Shown in pieces: positions 3,912-9,158 of a DNA stretch of 9,158 nucleotides. Each line of letters starts with the position of its first letter. The first letter of the stretch is position 1. The stretch is from Pseudomonadota bacterium. GTDB lineage: Bacteria > Pseudomonadota > Alphaproteobacteria > SMXQ01. A program made the translations under genes and the position numbers. The notes beneath the pieces are model-generated. The model did no database searches. It saw only the letters and a program-made list of their open reading frames with translations, and had not been told where the DNA came from. The stretch covers positions 1-9,158 of the forward strand of contig JADFPK010000065.1 in assembly GCA_022562375.1 (NCBI GenBank), given 5' to 3'.

Positions 3912-6587
3912 ATGATTTGGGATTCCATCACACTGATGACGGTTATCGATGTTCTCATCATTGGGGCCGCCGGATACTCGTTCTGGGTTTTCTTAAACCA
4001 CAGAAGAAAATTCCCGGGTGCGACCACTTCCCTTGGCTTCTCCGCACTCGTTCTCGGCCTGTCCTCGATCGCGCTGTTTTATCTCTTCGATCTCGCGACG
4101 ATGCATGTGTTGCCGTTGTTCATGCCGATGAGCAAGGCCATGGCGGTCATGGAGGATCTGCACCACAATTATCCCTGGACCCTGACGCTGGTCGCGGTCG
4201 TCGCCATCACCACTGGCTTCGGCGCCATAGGTAACGGTGTATTCACCATCACCGACAAACTGGGTAAGAGTGAGGCACGCCTTCTCAACGCCCAGCGCAT
4301 CGCGCGGCTTGGCAACTGGGAGTGGGGCATCGAGAGCGGCAAGGTAGACTTGTCGGATCAGATTTACGACATCTTCGGCATCACGCCGGAGAGTTTCGCG
4401 GGCACCTACGAGGCCTTTATCGAGTACATCCATCCCGCCGACCGGGAACTCTTCAAGGAGGCGGCGCGAAAGGCGCTCGATGAAAAGGCTTCCCTGGACG
4501 TCGAGTACCGCATCGTCCGGCCGGACACACTAGAGAGGATCATACACTCACACGGAGAGGTCGAGTCCGATCCCTCGGGAAAGCCCGTTCGCATCAGTGG
4601 CACCGTCCAGGACATCACCGAGATCAGGAGCGTGGAACGGGAGATCGAGCAGAAATCGGCGCTTCTCGACACCACGTTCGAGAACATGTCCCAGGGCCTT
4701 GTGGTCATCGACGCAGATCTCAAGCTCGCCGCTTTCAACCAGCGATACATCGATTTCAGGGGCTATCCGCCTGGTTTTATTCGCATTGGCATGCCCTTGG
4801 AGGAAATCATCCGTTTCAATGCCGAACGCGGCGAGTACGGACCCGTCGCCGACATCGACGCGCTGGTGCGTGAGCGCGTGGCGGCACGGCGAAAGGGCGA
4901 CAGGGCACGGCGCGAGCGCACCCTGCCGGACGGCCGGGTCATCGCCGGTCATCGCGAACCGATGCCGGATGGCGGCGACGTCACCACCTTAACCGACATC
5001 ACCGAGCGCAAGAAGGCGGAGCGGGAAATCGCCGAGAAGTCGGCCCTCTTGGAGACGACGTTCGAGAGCATGTCCCAGGGCATCTCCGTCTATGACGCCG
5101 ATCTCAAGCTTGTCGCCTACAACCAAAAATTCATCGATCTCCAGGGCCTGCCGCCTGACTTCCTTCGTTTGGGCATGCCGTACGCGGATTTCTTCCGGTT
5201 CAACGCCGAACGGGGCGAATACGGCCCCGGGGATGTGGAGGAAAAGGTGAGAGAGCGCATCGATCGGGCGCGTCGGGGCGGCGCCGTCGGCATCGAGCGC
5301 ACGCGCCCGGACGGCACCGTCCTGGCCATCCAACGCGACCCCCTGCCGGAGGGAGGCTGTGTCACCACCTTCACCGACATCACCGAACGCAGGCGCACGG
5401 AAAAGGAACTCGTGGAATCGCGGCGCCGCTTCGCCGGTATCCTCGAGATCGCCGATGACGCCATAATTTCCATGGACGAAGAACAGAACATCGAGATCTT
5501 CAACAAAGGCGCCGAAAACATATTCGGCTACGGCGCGGCAGAGGTCCTGGGAAAGCCGCTCGACATGCTTCTGCCTTCGGGGTTCGCCCAAGCACACAAG
5601 CGTCATGTCAAAAATTTCGGCGATTCTCCGGAGACCGCGCGGATCATGGGTGAACTGCGGGAAGTCTTTGGTCTGCGCAAGGACGGGTCGGTGTTCCCGT
5701 GCGAAATCTCGATATCCCACCTCGAGTTGAACGGCAAACACGTCTTCACCGCGTTCCTGCGTGACGTCACCAGTTGGAAAAGAGCAGAGGAAGAGCTGCG
5801 CATAGCAATGGAGGAGGCGATGGCCGCCAACCGCACCAAATCTGAGTTCCTTGCCAATATGAGCCACGAGCTGCGCACGCCGTTGAACGCCATCATCGGC
5901 TTTTCCGAGGTCATGCAGAAGGGGACGCTCGGCCCGGTCGGCAATCCCAAATTTCTGGAATACGCCGATGACATCAACGAATCGGGCCAGCACCTTTTAT
6001 CGATGATCAACGACATTCTCGATCTGTCGAAGATCGAGGTCGGTAAGATCGAATTGTGCGAGGAGACCATCGACGTCACCAGCATCCTTCGCTCCTGCCT
6101 GACCCTGGTGAAGGAACGCGCCTTCGACAAGGACTTGAAACTCACCTGCGAGATTCCCGACGACTTGCCCATGCTCCGCGCCGACGGGCGCAAGCTCAAA
6201 CAGATCGTCATCAACCTCCTGTCCAACGCCGTCAAGTTCACCGACCCCGGCGGCGAGGTCATGCTAAAGGCCTGGTTCCGCCCCCTCGGCGGCTTCGTGC
6301 TGCAGGTTACCGACAACGGTATCGGCATCGCGCTCGAGGATATCCCCAAGGCGCTCGAACCCTTCAGCCAGGTCGACAGCGAGCTTAGCCGTAAATACGA
6401 CGGCACCGGCCTCGGCCTGCCGCTGACCAAGTCCCTGGTCGAAATACATGGCGGATCGTTCGACCTGCAAAGCAAGCTCGGCGTCGGCACCACGGTAACC
6501 GCCCGCTTCCCGGCCGAGCGGATCGTTTACACCGCCACCAAGGCCGCCACCACCACCCATGCCGCGTCCTCCGGCTCGGGCGGTTGA
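3912..6587 (+). CDS. Membrane-anchored four-PAS sensor histidine kinase
   Basis: This 891-residue kinase starts with three predicted membrane segments (about 10-28, 41-60, 89-111). Four PAS domains follow: PAS1 (about 126-240, PAS_3-like), PAS2 (about 244-366) and PAS3 (about 372-495), which are tandem PAS_7-like copies of each other (SALL-TTFE-MSQG, FNAERGEYGP, TDITER), and PAS4 (about 503-622). The kinase core has SHELRTPLNAIIGFSE (H652), N box NLLSNAVKFT (N772), G1 DNGIGI (801-806), F box EPFSQVD and G2 GTGLGL (831-836), then a low-complexity Ala/Thr/Ser/Gly tail. The core looks like DivJ/PleC-type kinases, not FixL. PAS4 resembles the FixL heme PAS: H562 and R583 align with the heme-ligand His and distal Arg (inferred by eye). 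No receiver or cognate regulator gene is adjacent, so it is an orphan kinase here. The ATG has a weak CGGGA at 3901-3905, 6 nt upstream. Part of PAS3 is nearly identical in DNA to the truncated kinase at the left edge. Confidence 0.93.
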   Translation: MIWDSITLMTVIDVLIIGAAGYSFWVFLNHRRKFPGATTSLGFSALVLGLSSIALFYLFDLATMHVLPLFMPMSKAMAVMEDLHHNYPWTLTLVAVVAITTGFGAIGNGVFTITDKLGKSEARLLNAQRIARLGNWEWGIESGKVDLSDQIYDIFGITPESFAGTYEAFIEYIHPADRELFKEAARKALDEKASLDVEYRIVRPDTLERIIHSHGEVESDPSGKPVRISGTVQDITEIRSVEREIEQKSALLDTTFENMSQGLVVIDADLKLAAFNQRYIDFRGYPPGFIRIGMPLEEIIRFNAERGEYGPVADIDALVRERVAARRKGDRARRERTLPDGRVIAGHREPMPDGGDVTTLTDITERKKAEREIAEKSALLETTFESMSQGISVYDADLKLVAYNQKFIDLQGLPPDFLRLGMPYADFFRFNAERGEYGPGDVEEKVRERIDRARRGGAVGIERTRPDGTVLAIQRDPLPEGGCVTTFTDITERRRTEKELVESRRRFAGILEIADDAIISMDEEQNIEIFNKGAENIFGYGAAEVLGKPLDMLLPSGFAQAHKRHVKNFGDSPETARIMGELREVFGLRKDGSVFPCEISISHLELNGKHVFTAFLRDVTSWKRAEEELRIAMEEAMAANRTKSEFLANMSHELRTPLNAIIGFSEVMQKGTLGPVGNPKFLEYADDINESGQHLLSMINDILDLSKIEVGKIELCEETIDVTSILRSCLTLVKERAFDKDLKLTCEIPDDLPMLRADGRKLKQIVINLLSNAVKFTDPGGEVMLKAWFRPLGGFVLQVTDNGIGIALEDIPKALEPFSQVDSELSRKYDGTGLGLPLTKSLVEIHGGSFDLQSKLGVGTTVTARFPAERIVYTATKAATTTHAASSGSGG
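4641..5400 (+). repeat. Tandem PAS_7-like duplication inside the large kinase
   Basis: The segments 4641-5024 and 5025-5400 encode successive PAS units that align throughout at protein level: EKSALLETTFESMSQG versus EQKSALLDTTFENMSQG, then FNAERGEYGP and TDITER in both. DNA identity is clearly lower than in the 142-bp block shared with the left-edge kinase, so this internal duplication is older. Confidence 0.8.
5250..5391 (+). repeat. Near-identical paralogous block, copy 2 (copy 1 at 1-142)
   Basis: This copy encodes the C-terminal half of PAS3 in the large kinase. It differs from bases 1-142 only at 5285 and 5387. Identity stops at 5392, just inside the linker after TFTDITER; the following linker helix differs in the two kinases. 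Confidence 0.95.
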
Positions 6588-6637
6588 CGGACCACCGCCA
6601 ATAGAAATTACGAAGCGAGCCCGGCGGGGATTTTCAT

Positions 6638-6678
6638 GCCGCCGCCGGGGCGGCAAGGCGGCGCGGCCGAACGATTTT
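6638..6678 (+). terminator. Possible terminator of the large kinase gene
   Basis: A GC-rich hairpin forms from GCCGC (6641-6645) and GCGGC (6650-6654), with an alternative GCCGCC (6638-6643) to GGCGGC (6657-6662). A T tract (6674-6678) follows at a longer distance than usual. It lies about 50 bp past the kinase stop, which fits, but the T run is too far from the stem for a confident call. Confidence 0.3.
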
Positions 6679-6800
6679 TGATCCTGACCAGGGAATCCCG
6701 CGCCCGCCCCTCCGCGCGTCCTTGGCCCGGCCATCCGCCTCGGCGGCCGGATTTCGCCCTTCGCCCGTCCGCACCGGCGGACGGCGGCACTGCCCTTCCC

Positions 6801-6834
6801 TTGACACCGGCGCCAGGCGCCGCCAGTTAAGAAT
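6801..6834 (+). promoter_or_regulatory. Possible promoter of the secreted-protein gene
   Basis: TTGACA (6801-6806) is a perfect sigma70 -35 hexamer and lies about 90 bp before the start codon. The only A/T-rich stretch after it is GTTAAGAAT (6826-6834), which gives no good -10 at 16-18 bp spacing. The spacer holds a GGCGCC-A-GGCGCC motif (6809-6821), which could be an operator or chance. Confidence 0.28.
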
Positions 6835-6896
6835 CAGCGCCCCGGGCCAAGGTTTTGCCTCTACCCGGCCTCCATGTTCGATGAGAGAACCCCACC

Positions 6897-7529
6897 ATGA
6901 ACAGGCTCTTCACCCGTCCCGGCGCCGCCGTCAAACCCTTGGGCCTCGCCGTTCTCATGGCCCTGGCGCCGGGGCCGGTCCTGGCCCAGAGCTTCGACAT
7001 CCCCGACGGCTTCCATGCCGCCAAGGGGGACGATTTTCCGCCCCACGGCAAATGGCGCCCGATCCTCACCGTCAGCCCCGATCCCGGCCCGTTTTCGGAT
7101 CTGAGCGCGATAGACCTCAACCAGGTGGCGGGCGCGGTCAAGGACCCGGCGGCATGGCTGCAACGGCGCCTCACGCTGGATCTGGGCCAGGCGGACAACC
7201 CCGGCTCGGTGTTCGACAGCCCCGACAGCCCGTTCTCCGATCCCTTCTTCGACGCCCTGCGCAAGGCGGTGCCGGAATTGATGAAGATGGCCGAGCAGGT
7301 GGCGCGCCTGCCGCTCGAATCGTGCGACGCGCCGGGCAAGGGCTACAACGCCACCGGCGCCTTCGATGAGCTCTACTGCGTCTTCACCGCCGGGCCGATC
7401 CGCCAGTATCTGGTGCTCAGGCTCCAGCAGGCGCGAGGGCATTGGTACTACACCGAGATCACCACCATGAACGAACGCCGCCTGCGCCATCTCCTGGCCA
7501 TCGCCGATACCTTCAAGATCGGGGAGTGA
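6897..7529 (+). CDS. Secreted (periplasmic) protein of unknown function
   Basis: This 210-residue protein begins with a clear Sec signal peptide: a basic start (MNRLFTRPG), a hydrophobic core (about 14-27) and a VLA-Q cleavage site around residues 29-31. The mature part is about 180 residues with no membrane segment and no domain I recognise. It has two Cys, C143 and C161, spaced to form a disulfide in the periplasm, flanking KGYNATGAFDELYC. The C-terminal part (QYLVLRLQQARGHWYYTEITTMNERRLRHLLAIADTF) looks like a compact alpha/beta unit. The ATG has a weak GAGAGA 8 nt upstream. It stands alone between a kinase and convergent methyltransferase genes, so the context gives no function. Codon use matches the neighbours, so it looks native. 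That it is a real secreted protein is well supported; I assign no function. Confidence 0.85.
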   Translation: MNRLFTRPGAAVKPLGLAVLMALAPGPVLAQSFDIPDGFHAAKGDDFPPHGKWRPILTVSPDPGPFSDLSAIDLNQVAGAVKDPAAWLQRRLTLDLGQADNPGSVFDSPDSPFSDPFFDALRKAVPELMKMAEQVARLPLESCDAPGKGYNATGAFDELYCVFTAGPIRQYLVLRLQQARGHWYYTEITTMNERRLRHLLAIADTFKIGE

Positions 7530-7552
7530 GGCAAGGTCGGGGGGTAATCAAC

Positions 7553-7573
7553 CCCGCCACGAGGGCGGGATTT
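7553..7573 (+). terminator. Terminator after the secreted-protein gene
   Basis: CCCGCC (7553-7558) pairs with GGCGGG (7564-7569) across a 5-nt loop and is followed by ATTTC. It starts 23 bp after the stop codon. A competing GGGGT (7541-7545) / ACCCC (7551-7555) stem overlaps its left arm. The T stretch is short, as is common in GC-rich genomes. Confidence 0.5.
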
Positions 7574-7588
7574 CGGTGGCTGGGGCGG

Positions 7589-7602
7589 CGGCCGAAAGGC
7601 CG
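7589..7602. repeat. Small hairpin with GAAA tetraloop
   Basis: CGGCC (7589-7593) pairs with GGCCG (7598-7602) around GAAA, a stable GNRA tetraloop on the + strand. It is one of three hairpins in the 119-bp gap between convergent genes and probably adds to mRNA 3'-end structure. Confidence 0.4.
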
Positions 7603-7617
7603 GGCCAGGCAAGTCAG

Positions 7618-7639
7618 GCTGGTCGGGGCGCCGACCGGC
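7618..7639 (-). terminator. Hairpin after the methyltransferase genes, possible terminator
   Basis: GCTGGTCGG (7618-7626) pairs with CCGACCGGC (7631-7639) with one G-T wobble and a 4-nt loop. It lies 9 bp past the stop codon of the minus-strand methyltransferase gene. On the minus strand it is followed by CTGACTT, so the T tract is weak. Confidence 0.45.
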
Positions 7640-7648
7640 TCCAAAGGT

Positions 7649-8416
7649 TCAGCGTGGCCGTCGTGCAAGAACGACCCGAGTGTGGGCGAAACGGTAGAGA
7701 CCCAGAAATCCCGGAAGCGCCTTGATCAGCGGATGCATGATCCGAGACACCGTCGAAACGTGCCGCGTACTCTCGATGAAGGCGGCTTCGGCGTATTCCA
7801 CCGAGGCGAATCGGTTTCGCCAGAGCGCGTCGATGTCTTCGAAATCCAGATAGCGGATGCCGGTCGCGCAAAAGGCAAGATTGCTCGAAACGACTTCCCG
7901 CGCGGTGAGGTTCCGTTGACCTCCGGCGCGGATGCCGAGTCGCGCCCAAAGCGACATCCACCAGCGCGCCTGTATGGCGCCGCCGAACGGAACGAATATG
8001 TGTTGCTCGATCGGCCGCCAGCGCGACGGGAATACATGGAGGGTGGCTCCGTCGGGCTTGAGGACGCGCGCGATCTCGGTGATGGCCTCCGCCTGGTTGG
8101 TCACATGCTCGAACACCGAAATCGATGTGATGAAATCGAAATGATTGTCGGGGAAGGGGATATGGTAGGTTCCCCCGGGCGCCGAAAAATGGAAGCGATC
8201 GCGGTCCTCATCCTGGCGGAGACTGACGTGATCCTCGATATCGAAACCGACCACCCGCCGGTATCCCGCGTCCAGGTATTCGTAGGTGTGGCGCCCGCTC
8301 CAACAACCGAAATCCAGGATCCTGGCGTCCTTGCCGAGCGCGATGCCGTGCCGCCGCAATATATGCTCGTTGGGCCGAACGACCTTCTGTATGTCCGGCA
8401 GGAGTTCCGCTTCCAT
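7649..8416 (-). CDS. Class I SAM-dependent methyltransferase
   Basis: This 255-residue protein carries the SAM-binding core of the Methyltransf_11/25 type: motif I ILDFGCWSGRHTYEYLDAG (about 33-51), acidic motif II VVGFDIED, motif post-II/III FDFITSISVFEHV and ARVLKPDGATLHVFPS. The C-terminal half (IEQHIFVPFGGAIQARWWM onward) is a substrate-specific part I do not recognise. No signal peptide or transmembrane segment is evident. The codon before the ATG is TAG, so no longer start is possible. The SD is weak. It follows the next methyltransferase gene by 24 bp on the same strand and is probably cotranscribed. Adjacent pairs of such methyltransferases are common in surface-polysaccharide loci, but the substrate cannot be read from the sequence. 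Confidence 0.88.
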   Translation of the reverse strand: MEAELLPDIQKVVRPNEHILRRHGIALGKDARILDFGCWSGRHTYEYLDAGYRRVVGFDIEDHVSLRQDEDRDRFHFSAPGGTYHIPFPDNHFDFITSISVFEHVTNQAEAITEIARVLKPDGATLHVFPSRWRPIEQHIFVPFGGAIQARWWMSLWARLGIRAGGQRNLTAREVVSSNLAFCATGIRYLDFEDIDALWRNRFASVEYAEAAFIESTRHVSTVSRIMHPLIKALPGFLGLYRFAHTRVVLARRPR

Positions 8417-8440
8417 CTATCGCCCGAGCTTTCCGGATGC

Positions 8441-9158
8441 TTAGGGGTCTTGCGCGCCTTGGCGCCGGAAACGCCGGTCGAGGGAATGCCTTAGGGCCTT
8501 GGGCGCCATCCCGAGCCACCGGCCGAAGCCCGGATGGGCGCCTTTCACTTTACCCAGGAAGTATTCCGGATGGACCAGTGCCAGCGCCCCCTTGGGGGTG
8601 GCGCGCCAGGCATCGCGCAAACGCCCAGCGGCGCGAATCGCGTCGTCACGGGCGAAGATGAGGATGTTCTGCTTGTACCACGGGCTCACCTCGGGGTCGT
8701 TCCACACCTGGAAGCGGATGACGTCGATGGCCTCGAAGCGGTGGGATTTGAAGTGCCCGGCCCAATAGTCCGGCCACTGCTCGTTGACGTGGTGCGACCC
8801 GCCCTGAAACGGTATCGCCGCCGAGAAAAGCACCACCGGAGCGAGGGCCGCAAGATCGGCGACGAAGCCCTCGGCGCGCGCCGGGGGAAGATGTTCGGCG
8901 ACCTCGAGCGAAAGCGCCAAGTCGAATTCTCCCTCGATCTCGAGGGGCTGTCGGAGGTCGGCGCGGCGGAAGCGTTGGCGCGGAATTTTCAGCTCGTCCT
9001 CATCGATCCAGACGCCGTCCAGCCCGAGGATGTCTTCGACCCCGTGTTCGCGAAAAACCGCCAGCCACGCGCCGCTGCCGCAGCCGATGTCGATGACGCG
9101 CCGGGGGGTGAACAGGTCCAAGACGATGGGCACGATACGCCCCGCCGACGCCAGGGCG
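8441..9158 (-). CDS. SAM-dependent methyltransferase (5' end outside the window)
   Basis: The frame stays open to the right edge, so the start lies beyond 9158. A GTG at 9131-9133 is possible, but the upstream codons (encoding LASAGRIV) read on naturally into the fold, so I treat the gene as truncated. Motif I is VIDIGCGSGAWLAVF, then LGLDGVWIDEDEL (acidic motif II) and FDLALSLEVAEHL. A distinctive part follows: HHVNEQWPDYWAGHF, then VWNDPEVSPWYKQNILIF. This pattern occurs in methyltransferases found with glycosyltransferases and sugar-modifying enzymes. The C-terminus is basic and Arg-rich (RHSLDRRFRRQ). It ends in TAA 24 bp before the second methyltransferase gene; the two probably form the end of an operon read leftward from outside the window. 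The substrate is unknown. Confidence 0.88.
   Translation of the reverse strand, partial: ALASAGRIVPIVLDLFTPRRVIDIGCGSGAWLAVFREHGVEDILGLDGVWIDEDELKIPRQRFRRADLRQPLEIEGEFDLALSLEVAEHLPPARAEGFVADLAALAPVVLFSAAIPFQGGSHHVNEQWPDYWAGHFKSHRFEAIDVIRFQVWNDPEVSPWYKQNILIFARDDAIRAAGRLRDAWRATPKGALALVHPEYFLGKVKGAHPGFGRWLGMAPKALRHSLDRRFRRQGAQDP

Larger units (their letters stand above)
6588..6896. other. 309-bp intergenic region between the large kinase and the secreted-protein gene
   Basis: GC-rich spacer with a possible terminator (6638-6678) and a TTGACA hexamer (6801-6806) described separately. The short open frames in it have no ribosome site and read like out-of-frame GC-rich DNA, so I annotate no gene. 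Confidence 0.6.

Noticed and set aside
4989..5993. 334-codon open frame on the minus strand inside the large kinase gene
   Set aside because: It is antisense to conserved PAS and HisKA coding sequence, shows no domain pattern, and long antisense frames are expected in GC-rich coding DNA.
6636..6830. 64-codon frame in the gap after the large kinase
   Set aside because: It has no ribosome site, a Pro/Arg/Ala-rich composition and overlaps the candidate terminator.
7442..8494. 350-codon plus-strand frame over the methyltransferase gene
   Set aside because: It is antisense to a gene with clear SAM motifs. Its product has no recognisable fold and no ribosome site.
8441..9133. Complete methyltransferase starting at the GTG at 9133
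   Set aside because: The frame continues open to the edge with sensible residues, so the true start is more likely outside the window.

Overview
This is a GC-rich window of about 9.2 kb from what looks like an alphaproteobacterium, probably Rhodospirillales-like. Wobble positions are strongly GC-biased. It holds a FixL/FixJ/FixK-type regulatory set and a second, large PAS-rich histidine kinase whose HisKA region resembles alphaproteobacterial DivJ/PleC-type kinases. The genus cannot be fixed from the sequence alone. There are seven protein genes, two of them cut by the window edges. I saw no tRNA, rRNA, CRISPR array or insertion sequence.

Left part (1-3500, all + strand). The 3' part of a PAS histidine kinase with a FixL-type kinase core overlaps by 11 nt a full-length FixJ-type response regulator. 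A stand-alone receiver protein follows, then a Crp/Fnr-family regulator in the fixK position. The DNA before the Crp/Fnr gene carries an exact match to the FixJ-box consensus (GTAMGTAG) inside a perfect 7-bp dyad. A 13-bp element shared by this promoter and the receiver-gene promoter suggests both are targets of the FixJ-like protein. The inferred layout is kinase to FixJ-like regulator to Crp/Fnr regulator, with the lone receiver as a possible feedback partner. The details depart from textbook FixLJ-K. The PAS next to the FixL-type kinase core is not of the heme-binding type, and the Crp/Fnr protein lacks the FNR/FixK recognition-helix Glu and has only part of an FNR-like cysteine set.

Middle (3501-6896). 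After a 411-bp gap with no convincing gene comes an 891-residue membrane-anchored kinase with four PAS domains, two of them tandem copies of one another. It shares a 142-bp block, 140 of 142 bases identical, with the truncated kinase at the left edge, a sign of recent recombination or duplication between paralogous sensors. A 309-bp gap with a possible terminator follows.

Right part (6897-9158). A small secreted protein of unknown function (+) converges on two SAM-dependent methyltransferase genes (-), 24 bp apart and probably one operon. The second runs off the right edge. The convergent gap is packed with short GC-rich hairpins and probably serves as a bidirectional terminator. The methyltransferases may modify a surface glycan, but no glycan gene is visible in the window to confirm this.
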